Origin: Massospora cicadina
Lineage: Eukaryota > Entomophthoromycota > Entomophthoromycetes > Entomophthorales > Entomophthoraceae
Direction of reading: 5' to 3'
DNA: 64,000 nucleotides
NCBI GenBank assembly: GCA_022478985.1
Contig: JAKSZP010009295.1
Span: 1-64,000, forward strand
Part shown: positions 22,512-35,612 of the stretch, piece after piece
How positions within the stretch are numbered: the first letter of the stretch is position 1
Layout of the letters: each line of letters opens with the position of its first letter
Notes under the pieces: generated by a model
Database searches by the model: none
What the model saw: only the letters and a program-made list of their open reading frames with translations
Told to the model about the DNA's origin: nothing
Program-made: the position numbers and the translations under genes

Positions 22512-23205
22512 TGTTGTGATTTGATCTGACCAACCATTCACTTATTTTAATTTTAAGTAAACCTTTATTTAATATGAAGTTTTTGATTCCTCAGACCTTA
22601 AAGCCAACATCAATCTGTTGAATTAAGTTATTACAGACTGCCTCAATGCCAATGTCAATTTACTGAATTAGGTTATGGCAGCTTAGCTTGCCCACGCGCC
22701 TACTTGTTATATGTAGCTAGTTGTTGATAGTATTAATTTACTATTGATTCACTCTGGGTCATGACAAGGATAACTACTGAGGCTTGAATTCTTACCACTC
22801 CACTGACAATATCTCCCAAATCACTTTCTAATTCTTTATGAGGATTCACAGCATTGTAAATTAAATCCCTTTTTATTATTGTTGAATTTTATTCCTTGCA
22901 CCACCAGTGTAAAATGATTGTTAAGAGTTTTTGTCCCCCAAAATACCAAGCCAATGATTTCTACCATTTTCCAGAATAATCATCCACAGATTGGTATCTA
23001 TAGTGTAGGTTATTATGATGGGAGAGGGAATTGGAGGGACCTTTTTTCACCTAGCTTATTTAAGCTGCTCAATAAAGCATCCTTGACAATAAAATCTTTA
23101 TTATTTTATTGCAGGGTTACTGTCTTCATACAGTCCCCTTTATTCTCTTATGCAAGTGTACTGACCTGTGCAGTTGTAACTTGAGCCTCAGCGCCAATTA
23201 AAACA
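22512..23205 (+). repeat. 5' LTR of element H
   Basis: It shares TTTGATCTGACCAACCATT, ATAACTACTGAGG, TTTAAGCTGCTCAATAAA and AAAATCTTTAT blocks with 25625-26310 in the same order. It ends AAAACA two bases before the primer-binding site. Confidence 0.85.
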
Positions 23206-23266
23206 TTTGGTACTCACTACATGGGGCCACGTTTAGTACCCTTTTTGATATACAAAACACTAGAAT

Positions 23267-24727
23267 GTCAAACTCTGATGGCAATTGTTGGGGTGACCTG
23301 CCGTACTTTACTTATAATGAACAGGACTATGAGGAGGCTCAGCTGAGATCTAGCATCACAGCCCTATCTTCAAAGCTTTGTTTCAAAACTAACCAGCGGA
23401 AGAAGCAGTTTCTGAAATCACTGAAATATATCAGGAGTTTATAACTCTATGCAGTCTGATCCAATCTTAGGGCAGAAAATAGAGGATTTAAATTCTTAAG
23501 TGTTTAAGTCTATCTGGAAGTAGGTGAAGGTGAACAAAAATGTATGGCGAAATGGCAACACTTTACCGCATAGTAAAGAAACTCCACCAAAATCTTAAGT
23601 GTACTATTTGTAAAAGTAGATAATCGCATTTTCAAGCTGATTCATTAGTTCTAATTTTAATGATTCCATAAAGAACATTGTGGCTACTGTGCCCAAAGTC
23701 TTAGCTGCACTACCCTATCAGCTGCTACTACTAGCCCTGCCGCGGCGGCTTCTGCTTCCATTAACTCTGACCCTCAAGTTACTTTAGCCCCTTCTCCTTT
23801 AGCGAACCCAGTCAACTTGCCCAAGTTCAATAGGCAGGGAAATATCCATACCAACATATGGTTAGTTCAAATTATGATAAGGGATACCAATAACCATACT
23901 AAACTGGCCACGCTTATTAATTTTCTAAAATTTTTATAGTCAGGAGGTATTATTGCAGAAAATGACTGATGTCAGAATGTCTTACCTTAAGACAAAAACA
24001 TTAATATTGATGAGTTTGGGGGAGCAGAATGGATGATAGGATGAAATTCGCCATTCTATAAGATTAACTTTAAAGCTGTCATGGAAGTTTTAGCCTTTAA
24101 TGATCAGTTTTACTATGAGGTTTATGTGTTTTGAGAGGCTCAAGTTCTGAGTTATTATGATTCTCAGATCTCTTTCTGCCACGCCTGCAAGCCTCACATA
24201 GAATTGTAATGGGACATGCTACCCATTTTAAATTCTAATACCAAAATACTGAAAAGGTAAATTACCTCCAGTTCTGTACCCTTACTTTCAGCTCTCCTTT
24301 TACTAAGCCCTATAAGAAAGAGCTAATTATTCATCTAATGACCACGACTATGGACAAGGATATGGGAAAATCTCTGGAGGAGTCAGAAAAGGATATTCTA
24401 CATCCGTCAACATTACAAAAAAACCAGATAGGACCTATATATAACGAAATGCTGCCTCATTCTAGAAATGTCCCTATGAATATAACAATAAAAGTTTGCT
24501 ATGTTTCTGAAGCTCCGGGTGAACACTAATTTATTTAAATATCTAAGTCAATCAGATACTCTTAACATTTACATTCTCACCAGTCCAGATAATCATGCAG
24601 AGTGTACTTGCTTTGTTACTAGCATGTACAACATACCTGTTCAGGCAATCATGGACAGAAGAGCATCCATCAACATAGTTCCAATAAAACTAATGAAAAT
24701 AGAGACTGAACCCAATATTGAACTATA
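23267..24727 (+). pseudogene. Element H gag remnant and protease
   Basis: A start-like ATG at 23267 gives MSNSDGNCWGDLPYFTYNE. The middle is broken. At 24501-24727 a 75-codon piece carries the retroviral-type aspartic protease motif AIMDRRASINIVPIKLM (D-R-R where D-S/T-G is usual). The replaced flap-side residues imply inactivity. The region equivalent to the CCHC knuckle (about 24160-24180, CHACKPH) is degenerate. Confidence 0.65.
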
Positions 24728-25265
24728 AAAGAATATGGCACTGCGGACCAGATGCCACTACCTTTCTGAGAGCATAAAGCTCTTGCTGCTGGGGTTTGGC
24801 ACTAAAGTATTTCTACTTCAGACATTTTTTACATCATTAAAATTACAAGTTACTTATTGATGCCTCCTTCATAAGGAAATATGTGCTATAGAAAATTTTT
24901 GAGGACATTACTCTGGAGTTAAAAAATACAAAACGTTCCCCTTGTATTATGCCCAAGAATCCTCTGATGATAAACTGGCCAGGTGGGCACAGTTGTTAAG
25001 CGCTTGATCAATCCCTCTGAGATGGTATTGCTAACTCTGAATGAGGAGATGGCGGATTTTTTGTCAAGTTTAGATTGTAGACTAGTTGACAAAGTGCATA
25101 CTGTGCATATTCAGCTTTCAGTGCTGACAGAGGTTAAATCTACAAGCTCAGCTTGAGCTCAACTTTCATGTTCTCTTTAATTATGAATGTTGAAACTAGT
25201 GAGAGAATTATTTATATTTAATATCATAAAGGTGACTGAATCCCCCTGATTTTACTCAACATATT

Positions 25266-25565
25266 TTGAAGTTAAATTGGATTCCACTCTGCGCTGGACA
25301 AAAGTATATTATCTTGCCAGGCCACCAGACCCTTGTTGAAACAGATTCCACTTTACAACTTCCTGAAGGGTTTTATGGTAAGATCCTCCTGCCATTCCAC
25401 CAATACAAAAAGAATCCCGTTGTTGTCTCTGATACTACTTATTCTCACCAGGATGAAATCAAGGTGTCTTTGAAAAACACCTACTCTTACCTGATGCACA
25501 TCCAGAAGAATCAAATAGCTGCTTATGTTTATGTGATGCCTGGCCTAGCAGCCTCATTGTTCTAG
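25266..25565 (+). pseudogene. dUTPase-like domain of element H
   Basis: A 99-codon open piece. LVETDSTLQLPEGFYGKIL corresponds to the T-x-x-x-x-x-P-x-G-x-Y-G-R-I strand of trimeric dUTPases, and DEIKVSLKN...IQKNQIAAYVYV to YRGEIKVxLxN...GDRIAQLI. The Ser of the PRSG motif and the catalytic Asp of the GxIDxDYRG motif are not present, so it should be a dead or structural domain. It lies where the dUTPase-like domain lies in B, F and G, between protease and RT. Confidence 0.6.
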
Positions 25566-25624
25566 TTAACATCCAACCTCCGCTCATTTCTGTGCTGAAA
25601 TGTTTGGTTAAGTGGGGGTTGAAA

Positions 25625-26310
25625 TGCTGCTATTTGATCTGACCAACCATTATTTTATTTTATTTTAGTTAAATCTGTATTTTAGACAACGATTTTAGAT
25701 TCAATAGGTCTTAATACCAACAAACTAAATTTTATGAATTAAGTTATGACAAAATGGCTCAATGCCAATATCAATTTGTTATTTTTAGTCATGGCAGAAT
25801 ACCTTGCCATGCGCCTACTTATTATTGTAAATAGTAATTGATAATATTATATTACTCTTTTTTTACTCTGGGTTATGAAAAAATAACTACTGAGGGCTAA
25901 ATTCTTACCACCCTAATAATAATATCCTCAAATTACTTGCTGTCAATTTACAATGGTTTTCCAGCATAATAAACTGAATCCTTTAATAATATTATATTTT
26001 ATTCCTTGCCCCACCGGCATAAAACAAAATTGTGGGTTTTTGTACCCTATAATACCAGCAAATGGTTTCTACAATACTCATAATAATCATGAACTGCTTG
26101 TTTTCTATAGTGTGATTTATTATCAATGGAGTGGAAAATTGGATAGAATTTTTATTTTCCCTATCTTGTTTAAGCTGCTCAATAAAAGCCTTTTGACAGT
26201 AAAATCTTTATAATTTTATTGTAGAGCTACTATCTCCATAAAGTCGCCTTACTCTATACAAAAGTACCATCCTATGTGGTTATAACTCAAGCCTCAGTGC
26301 CATTTTAACA
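25625..26310 (+). repeat. 3' LTR of element H
   Basis: Partner of 22512-23205, ending in TTTTAACA. Confidence 0.85.
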
Positions 26311-28116
26311 CAACAATTATTCTTTCTTGTTGAGGAGATTCTAAAAATGGAAAACTGTCCAGCTTTATTTTCACTGACATCTATTTCTAATCAAAAAAAG
26401 TTTCTAATGTGAAGAGGTTACTACTCACCTGAAGTTTGTATGACTTCCCAAAATACTTTTCTCCAAAGACCGCCAGTTTTCACAGATATAATGAAACAAA
26501 TTACTGTTAGAACTGTATAGATTTAACATGGCCCCTCTTATAATAGAAAGAGTTTAAAAGCTGTTTGCGTGCCCATTTAGTGTACACCACTAATATTATC
26601 CACTGACTGCTCACTTTAATAAGGTTTTTGCGGATAGTAGCACAGGGTCAAGCACACTGATACAATAGGAAAGCAATATTAAGATTCTACTCCTTAGAAT
26701 AGGTATATATGAGGATGAAAAGTTTCGATATTTAAGAGGTAATCTTTTTTATATGGCAGAATTACTTTAATTTTCTTTTACTGAGAATTTATCTTGAAAA
26801 TCTCTAAAAAACATAGTTTTAAACTAAGACACACAGACTTATTCCTACTTAATTCCTACTAAAGTACTCTTTAAAATCACGCTTTGATTATCCTAACTAA
26901 TCCAAAATCTCTACTTAGGATATCAATCACTGTACACTAGCACATCATATACTTTTCAAAATAAGTCAAGACCAGCATACTTAACCATTAGCTTTATGGC
27001 ATATGGCTTTAGTTCAGCGTTTTCTTAGCTCTTAGCCAAGATATTAACCCTTGTAAGACTTTTTAATTGATTTTTTTGTTTTTATATAATTTCCCAGAAA
27101 AGCTTGTTCCAAGTCCCTCCCAACCCAGGATTTTTCTCATTGACTTACTCTTATCTCTTTAATGCAATATATTGGTGCTCTGGTACTCTTCTGTAACTTA
27201 CTTGTATATGATCTCTATAGAGGATTAGTTAATGTAGAATCATTTAATATCAAATTCATTGCTCAGTCAAAACTAAAGTACCGACGTAGATATCTAATTG
27301 AGACAAGCCAACCAGAGGATAGATATATAGTTTATGCTCAAAGAGCAAAATTAAGATAAAAATGCAAAACATTTACCAAATGGTAAAATATTAAGATCAT
27401 GAGAATGTTATCTAACTGCTAGCTCATTGCAATATTAATATCTTTACTGACTAAATGTTTCTTTTATTACATACTAGCCAATTTACTCAGGGGTTTTAAG
27501 ACTTAATTCTCTCATATGATACTATATAATTATTTAGAGATATATTGTATATAGTCATTAGTATGTTTAGAAAGTTTGAATCATTACTTTGATCAATACC
27601 TAATAGATTGGTTAGCTAATGCCATTGCATAAAAATTCATAGATATCTCATTGTTTTTTAAGTTCTCTTACCCTATTAAATTGACCAAATATTAATAAAC
27701 TGATATATAAAGTGATATACACGTCCATTACATCCATTATATGCACTTATACTTTCAAGATGATTAAAGTGTTATATGTTTTATTATGAAATCGCAAAAG
27801 CTTCTTATATTGGTCTCTTTATTTCAAAATTATGGCAAGTTTAGTTGGATTTTATTCAGTAGCTTTTTAGAAAATGTGGAATAAAGATGCATACATACAA
27901 TGATATCTATAGAAAGATGAGCTATTGACTAATAAATTTAACTAAAGCTACCTAGTTTCTTTTTAAATTTAGTATTTTGCGTCAGTCTTTGTAATAAGCC
28001 ATCTGCCTAATGTGCTTTCATAAAGATAAAAAAACATCTTTTCTATCATAACATGAGTAATTTGAGCACTAAAATCATGGATTTACCAGCCTGTTTAGAA
28101 TGGCTCAACTATAAAC
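26311..28116. other. AT-rich spacer without a supported gene
   Basis: One 65-codon plus-strand piece (27162-27359, LKYRRRYLIETSQPEDRYIV) has a plausible protein composition but no recognisable family or context. Nothing else is visible. Confidence 0.4.
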
Positions 28117-28817
28117 TTAATTCCTTTCTTATAAAAACTCTTCAGAAACTATAATTCAAATATTACTAATTTTGATACTAATGGATTAGCTACCCTATAA
28201 TAAAAATCAAATAATAATTAGTATGTCCAATATTTAAATAATTTGTTAATTGCTTGACCTCTTTTTTACGCTTAAATGGACTAAAATTCTTGAAAATTGA
28301 GGCCTTTATGTACCCCTGACAGCTGCAATAACCAAAAGAGTCATGTGGACAACAGAAGCCACATATAGGCTTATATTAGCTGCCTTAATTTACAAACAAG
28401 TTAGAGCCCCACAACAAGTTCTACGGAAGAAGCCCAGAAAATCAGATGGAGTTAAGGGAATTATACTCCACTGACCATAAACTAAGATACTGATACTAAA
28501 TTGCCTACAAGAAAGAATCTTTTTTAATAAACTAAATACTAATATGAAAACTCAAAATACTTCTACCTTAAATATACTTTCCATATTTCTGTAACAAAAA
28601 CTTTTCTACAGAATCTGCCTTTATGATTGGTATCACTTAGTTCTAATATCGCTGAAGATAGTAGAACCACTGTTGAAGATTATACTTAGCCTTATTGTGA
28701 TCATCAGAGGCTGAGGTAATTTCTGGTGTTTTAGAAATAGTCATTATCACTTTAATTTTTGGTTTTAACATGGTTGGACGCGCTTTGAAGTAGGAGTAAA
28801 AGTTTCACATATTCAAG
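28117..28817 (+). repeat. 5' LTR of element C, left piece
   Basis: Aligns to 43861-44570, for example GCCTTTATGTACCCCTGACAGC at 28302 against GCCTTTATATACCCCCTGACAGC at 44050, and CTAAACTAAGATAC at 28480 against CTAAAACTAAGATAC at 44220. It stops exactly where the LTR of B begins. Confidence 0.8.
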
Positions 28818-29664
28818 GCTTGAATGGTTGACTGGACCTGAATCATAAAGTAGATTTGATAGGAGAAGTAATAATATTATCTTACGCCTAATTTATTATA
28901 TTTATGTCAAACATCAGAGATTAAGGACCAAAAGTATTTTAAGTACATACAAAACTTGAGTTTTGCGGCCAAGCAAATTCATTTAATCATATTTAACTTG
29001 ATAATCCAGGATTGGGGCTTTATTGGTTAATGTCAAAATTAGATTTAAATGTAAATTGAGTTATGTTCAGATTAACTACTATTTAATGGTAAGAACTGAC
29101 TTGGTATGTGCAACCATTGCTTGAGAGGAGCAATGGTCTAGCTATTGTCAGATGAATCAGAGGAAACGTTGAACTGAAGTAATATATCATTGTGAAACTG
29201 ACCATGGGGCTGATCTGGTTACAGAAGGACGCCTAATGTATTGTAGACCCTCTGAAAACTTGCACCACAAACTGCTGTTAAGTGAAGGTGCAAGTCAGGG
29301 TGTCATGGATGTAGATGTGGGTAAAATCAAACCCTATAAATTCTTTCTAACATTAGAAAAATAAAAAACATTCTTCTAGCCCAGTATTATTTTGGCAGAT
29401 TAAAATAAACATTATTTTTGTATTTAATACTTTTCAGTTTTATTAAGTTGAGAATTATACTTGTGATCAAGAATATCATGGCAGGAAGCCATTGTACAAG
29501 TAAACAACATGAGAATAAAGCCTTGAAGTCTTATCTCTAAGGAGATTATAGATAAATAAATATCACCATCTGGTCTATTGTCCTCATAAAATAGGCTTTC
29601 ATGACTTTAGATTTTAACCCCAGAATAAGATTAAAATCATCTTAAGTTGGCCAAAACTTCAACT
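28818..29664 (+). repeat. 5' LTR of element B (holds the empty micro-insertion site)
   Basis: It aligns to 37007-37892 throughout. At 29000-29017 it reads GATAATCCAGGATTGGGG with no insert, directly followed by CTTTATTGGTTAATGTC, whereas the 3' LTR carries micro-insertion copy 2 at this point. Confidence 0.9.
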
Positions 29665-29689
29665 GTGGCGCTCAAGGCTGGGATGGCAA

Positions 29690-31700
29690 ATGATGAACAT
29701 ATCGAGCAGGGGAACAACCCCAATTAAGTATTTAGAACAATTACCAGTTCTAATGGGAACGCTGTGATGACTGTGTCCCAGATCAATTGGAACTATGTAC
29801 CCATTATCACTTATCATGACTAGCTCATTTCACATGAGTAGCCTGAACATCTAGAACTTTGACTGTTAAGAGATGTTAAATGGGACAAGGGCCTGTTGAC
29901 AACAGAAGCAATTTCTCCTATAACAAACAAAGCAAGATATGCTGTAAAGTTATATCTAGCTCACCACCAGTTGAGTGCAGATTAAATTAAAACAATTTAA
30001 TTGGAATAAGTGAACATCACCCAATACCTAATTAAATTTGTACACCCTACTTTAGATATCCACAAATGACCATTGCCTGCCATCATGCAGCCATCGCTGA
30101 GTTGGTCAATTATATGCAAGGCCAGCCAAGTGGCCCAAATATTGAATGAGCGATTGGAAGCTAACTTTTCTAAGGTCCACTTTAGCTTTGAAGCAAATTT
30201 TATTTTAGCCACTTGAGCTAATTATCAAGTAGCAGAATTACTGAAAGAGCTAACTGCAGATTATATTCAAACTTTGAAACTTTCTTAGAGAAAAGAGTAG
30301 TCACTGAAGCTTGGGTCAACAGTGCAGCCCAAACCTCCATTAGTGCTTCAAAATTCATGAGATTTAGCCATTAAGGTAAGAAGGCATTACTAAAAAATAA
30401 CTCAGAATCTTGCGATCAGTAAAAATGGCTGAGCGCCCAAGTTTTGCAGATGAAGGATGATTACAAAGTTAAAATCAACTACTGGTGCACAAAAGTTGAG
30501 GGCCAACAGTTGGAGAATAAAAATTCTAGGACTCCATCAATCAATTGAATTGCTGATTAATGATCTCAATAAGGATGTTATCTCCATCAATGAGTTGAAC
30601 AATACTCTCCATGGGTAAGTGAACAATTGCAGAAAATTAATTAAGGAAAAGGATCAGGTGGTTTTCGTCCTGAAATTACAAATATTTGGGCTAAACAAGG
30701 AAATTGCAAAACTATAATTGAAAAATAGAAATCCTATTGACCAGAAAAGTGAAATAAACTGTCAAATTAGATCATTGGATGGTGGTCAATGCCAGTGCAC
30801 CGTAATTGATTTGTCTGGACATACTTCTTAGTAATATGAGGCTGAGGCCTTGGAAGTAGCTACTGAAACTGACACTTGGCCATGTCAACAGATGTTTAGC
30901 AATATGGTTGCTTTGGCCAACTAAAGCTCTTTTAACTGTAGTGTAGCGCCTCAGAGCCCTGAGACACCTGGTTCAAGCCATCAATGAAGTAATTGCAATC
31001 ACTATGAGTGAGAAAACGATAATTACAAACTGTGACCTGCCTGCTTTTGATAAGAATGGAAGCGTGGTTGCATTTTTTAAATGGTTTGAAATGGCTATGT
31101 ACAGGGCCATCAATTGCATTAAAGCAGCTACTAAAATCAACATCTTGGACGTGTGGAGTATCAAACTAATTATGCCACACTTGTACGAAAACCCAGCCTA
31201 TTCAAAGTTAAAAAGGCCGTACTTTGCGAATTTGGAGGTCTGAACAAATGTTGATTAGAAATCCAATATATATATATTGCTTTAATAAATATAAAACTGT
31301 TGGCAAATTTACGGATCAATTCTGTTGCAAAGCTCAAGTTCTCCTAGGCGTGAAGGTCATTATTGATTTTGACTCTAAGTTTGCATTGCAACATGAAGTA
31401 CAACACTACCAAAATTTGACAAACACCTTACTGCCTGCCTTCGTTCAAAACCTTTAATAATTGAATTGGTTGATTATCTGCAAAGATTACAAAACTATTA
31501 CCCTCTCAATACTGGGTACAAATCAGGACCTGCATCACCTGCAGAAAAACCCTTTGAAGTAATAAGAAGACTAGCAGTGATCTGGCTGTTAAAACCAAGC
31601 AAACTGAAAGCATGAAGGCAATACGCTCATTAAGCAAGATCACTTGCTACAACTGAAATTATAAAGGGCACTATGCCTCCAGATGCCATCAACGTAGCTA
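29690..31700 (+). pseudogene. Element B gag: coiled-coil N-terminus, capsid, CCHC
   Basis: The first part (to about 30900) reads as Lys/Glu/Leu/Asn-rich pieces with heptad character (NDLNKDVISINELNNTLHG). The capsid start is at 31004 (MSEKTIITNCDLPAFDKNG...FF), matching LPPFDCDGNIHGFF in G. A CCHC knuckle sits at 31645-31686 (CYN-stop-NYKGHYASRC), with its second Cys codon changed to TGA. Several in-frame stops. Confidence 0.7.
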
Positions 31701-32159
31701 CAATGTATTCCTCCAAGATAGCTTGCAGAAGAAGGGCAAAAGAGCAAGCACAATAGAATTGGGACACTCTATTAGGCCAGAACCCTAGTCCCACCTGGAA
31801 AAAATGAGTGTGCTGGTAATGAAGCTTTGATACTAATGCCATGAACCCTTTTATAGTGCATAATGAAGATCCATGGATTTACATGCGGTGACCCGCTCAT
31901 AAAGGAAGATTACTATACTTGAAGCTTCTGAAGTAGTGCTAAGCCGTATGTGCAGCAAATTCTCAAGAGTACTAGCCAAAGGGATGAGTAGTACGGCAGG
32001 TATCCCAAGTTTTAAGGGGGTAAACATAGCTATGCCTACTGACACATTCATCAATGAATGTTCAAGTATTGAAAGCACTGTGAAGCAGACTCTTGATTTT
32101 TGGATTCATCGCCTATTCACTTAGCAAATTGTACTATTTTTTCTTAATCTGAGTGCACT

Positions 32160-32880
32160 TATGTTAATATTCTGGTCAACAAATTTAAAGTTGCAGCTAT
32201 TGTTAATAGTAGAACGCCTGTGAATATTGTCTCCACTAAGCTGGTCGAGAGTTAAAATTACTCCTGGAATTGACCACCATCAAGAATATAGGACAGTGGG
32301 CCCCAATGGCATAATAGTGAAGGAGCTTACAGTGCCCTGCTGCTGCGATTCAGTGCGCTGGTAGTAGCTGCACCCATAATAGTGCTCTTAACGCCAACTA
32401 CAATATATTAATCAGAACTAGTTTCTAAGGATCTATGGAATTTTGTGTGACTTTAAAGAAAACACCTCGATGATTTTGGGACAAAAACTTCCCATTTACT
32501 ACTATCATGCTAATAAGAAGCCCACCAGCCGTTGTCAAAACTTTACTAACACATCTTATGTTGACAGGATAACACCATTTGGATACACTCAGTGAGGAAA
32601 TCAAAGTTGACTAATGCTGACCGCCATAAATGAAAATTGAGTGATACCATTAAGAGTGAATATGGACATGATGATGACTCCAGACCATCAACTGGTTATG
32701 AGTACTGGGACTACGTTGGAAATTCCAGAAGTATTATATGTGAAGGCTATACAACCTTATAATCGTTCTCAGGTGGAACCCAGTCTAGCGCCTGGAATAC
32801 TTATACTAGGGCATGGTGGAATTGACGTCCTATTAGCAAATTTGACTAGCCAAGGTATCAAGGTCAAAACATATAATTGA
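32160..32880 (+). pseudogene. Element B protease and dUTPase-like domain
   Basis: The protease motif AIVNSRTPVNIVSTKLV is at about 32195-32245, with the catalytic Asp changed to Asn. At 32641-32880 an 80-codon piece gives LVMSTGTTLEIPEVLYVKAI and APGILILGHGGIDVLLANLTSQGIKV, the dUTPase-like segment shared with G (VPAGIYGEI, PGHGEIKILIANL). One Asp (GGID) is at the position where GxID of true dUTPases would be, but PRSG is missing. Confidence 0.65.
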
Positions 32881-33004
32881 TCACTTTCATACATCTGTCT
32901 CAAAGGATAAATTAAAATCAGCCGTTGAATTTGGCAATTCATCTGAGTTTGTATTACCTACTGAGGGTATTGAGGCGCATTCTGTAATTACTCATGAATC
33001 ATTT

Positions 33005-34420
33005 ACAGGAGTAACAGAATGATGAAAGGATGTGTCCCTGGAAACATTTGAACAATACTCCAAAATTCTCTCTAAAAATAATCAAGATCTAGATTGTGTG
33101 AAAGGAGTACATTTTGTCAACGCTGGAGATCACGCACCTAATGGTATGCATCTGATTTGTCATTCTCAGTCTAGTGATGAGGTAGTCAAGGAAGAGTTAA
33201 ACAAATTACCTAAAAGAAGAATGATCATGCCCCTTAAAAAGCCCGTGAGCTAGCCCAGTTCTAATTGTGAAGAAAAAAGATGGCAGCAATTGAGTTGTAA
33301 TTGTTTATTATCACCCCAACTCCAAAATTAAGAAGGATTCATACCCGTTGCCCAGAGTTTAGGATGCTTTAGACCATCTGGGAGGGACGAAGTACTTTAC
33401 TGTAAATAGAACTTATCTCAAGATACTGGAAAGAAAAACTGCTTAAAGAGGAACAGGAGAAGTGCACAATTATTGCAGGGCAGGAGATATTTCAACCAAC
33501 GAGCATACCACAGGGCTGTGCATCACACTGGCGACCTTTCAGCACGCAATAGACACCATTTTTTGGGGAACTTAAATTATCCTGTGTACTTGTGTACCTG
33601 GATAATATCAATGTATTTTCGCGGACATTTTCTGAACATCTAGAGCTTTTGGACAAGTGTTTAAACGTCTATTGAAAGCCAATTTTAAGGTAAATCCCAA
33701 AAATGCCAATTCTATAAAGAACAGTTAAAATAATTTAGATTCATTATTGATCCCATTAGTCTTGTAGCCTCAACCTTTAAAAGATGAATGTGATAAACAA
33801 CATGCAAGCCACAACAAGTATAAGATGATCAAGTATTCTTGGGCATGGTGGGATACTATCAAAGATTCATTTAAGGGTTTGCAAAAATTACCAAGCCCCT
33901 ATTCCATTTTCTGCAAGGAGAGTTTGTTTTTGCTGGGCAGCCAAATGTCAGCAGGCCTTTGGGCCATTGAAGACCATGCTGAGCACAGCGCCTGTCCTCC
34001 GTTATCCTGATTTCAGCAAACAATACTTTATACAAACTGACGTCTCATTGACTGAAAAGGGGGCGTGTTGTCCCAGATTAGGGATGATGTGGAGGAGCAT
34101 CCAGTCGCTTATTTCAGTAGGACGCTGAAAAAGCATGAGCATAATTATACTTTGACCAAAAAAGAGCGTATGATTGTGATCTACGCTTGTAAAATATATT
34201 TTAGGTGTACATTCATGGCACCACTTTTTAAATAGTTATAAATCACAGCACATTACGCTAAATTCACAACCTAAAGGAATATGGGGAAATTAAGACCACT
34301 GGGATCTAAAATTAAAGGCATAGACTACAAAATTTATCATAGTGCTGGAGCGGCCCATAAAAATGCAGATGGACTATTGCAACTTCCGATTGTGGCCATC
34401 CTGGCCACCTTGGATGACAA
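33005..34420 (+). pseudogene. Element B reverse transcriptase and RNase H
   Basis: The RT N-terminus is at 33032-33253 (ELNKLPKRRMIMPLKKPVS). The palm includes AYHRAVHHTGDLSARN-like broken MPQG at about 33505, and LVYLDNINVFSRTFSEHLE near 33590 (YLDN instead of YLDD). RNase H: FIQTDVSL near 34030, AYFSRTLKKHEHNYT near 34110 and FKIYHSAGAAHKNADGLLQLP near 34330, corresponding to HRPGxxNxNADxLSRLP. Stops and frameshifts throughout. Confidence 0.75.
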
Positions 34421-34429
34421 GCTCTATGA

Positions 34430-35612
34430 AAAAATGATTAATTTGAAGTACAAGGATGAGCCGCCTGAAGTAAAGAGGGCGATTGAGAGAGCATTAATAG
34501 ACGCTGGATATCATAATGGAGTCTTATACAAACTCAAGCCTGATAGCCAGCGAATAATTTTCCCAAAGCCTTTAATAAATGGACATTCTTACTCTGGCCC
34601 ACAAGGCTTTCAGACATGGAGTATGAACCAAATTGTTGAGATTAACTTAATCCAACTAATACTGAGATTCCATGTGATTTTATATTCAAGATGTAATAAA
34701 GAATGCCATTCCTTCCAAATCACAAAGCCCATGAAGTTGTATGTGATTCATTGATTAATAAAACACAATTGGGCTTGGCATACCATATCTATCGATATTG
34801 TTGACCCCTTTCCCATGAGTAGCTTGGGTAACAAATCCATTATTGTTGTGATTGACCATCTGTTAAAATGGGTGAAAGTGAAAGCAATATTAGATGTTGA
34901 GGCCTTGACTAATACCAAGTTCATCATGGATTGTATTGTCTACAAGAACGGATGTCCTCAGAAGATCCTGATGGATAACAGAACGTATGTTACTGCACAG
35001 ATGCTGCACCATTTATACGATTGATTTCCATCAAAGGAGAGTTATTGACACTTTAACACCCTGAGACTAATGGTATGGTAGAATGAGTGATTGGCACCCT
35101 AATTGGCATATATCACAAAAATGCAGCAGCAACGCCATTGCAATGGGCTACCTTCATTAGCACTATAGTATTTGCATCCAACATCAGATGGCATAGCAGC
35201 ATGGGACTCTCCGTTTTGACTTCTGTATGATAGACAGACAGATCTACCCCAATCAGAATTTTCAGCACTCAATTCAACTGGGCAGTTAGCCCTATGATTA
35301 TGTTGAACAACTGGCGAAGACCTTAATGAAGTTTAAATCTTAGGTTTATCAGAATGTGATTAGCTGAAAAACAGTCAAAAGAGTTGCAATAACTCTACTC
35401 AAACTGCTGTGTCCAAATTCCAGGAAGGAGACTTGGTAGTATATTGTGACACTCATACTGCGGGTCATTCTCACAAGTTTGTCTTTCTTTAGGAAGGTCA
35501 GTTCATTGTATTGAAGAAGTCTTATAAATATGTATACACCATCAAGGATCAAGGCGGTTGTATTGTAAATTGAGTCCACACCAAGTTCCCTCATATTTAC
35601 TATAAGGAATAA
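34430..35612 (+). pseudogene. Element B integrase and GPY/F tail
   Basis: The core at 34815-35024 reads NKSIIVVIDHLLKWVKVKAI and YKNGCPQKILMDNRTYVT, where MDNRT replaces the LTDNGT that carries the second catalytic Asp. A HPETNGMVE-like segment follows at about 35055. The tail (35410-35612) has FQEGDLVVYCDTHTAGHSHKF and YTIKDQGGCIVN. The HHCC region is degraded. Confidence 0.7.

Larger units (their letters stand above)
22512..26310 (+). mobile_element. Ty3/gypsy element H, internally deleted
   Basis: Two alignable LTRs (22512-23205 and 25625-26310) flank only 2.4 kb. After the 5' LTR comes TGGTACTCACTACATGGGG (primer-binding site, 23208), and before the 3' LTR AAGTGGGGGTTGAAA (polypurine tract). 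The interior keeps gag fragments, a protease and a dUTPase-like domain. RT, RNase H and integrase are absent, so it is either a deletion derivative or a non-autonomous family. No matching terminal duplication is visible. Confidence 0.85.

Noticed and set aside
27162..27359. 65-codon ORF with plausible composition.
   Set aside because: Isolated in 1.8 kb of AT-rich DNA with no recognisable motif.
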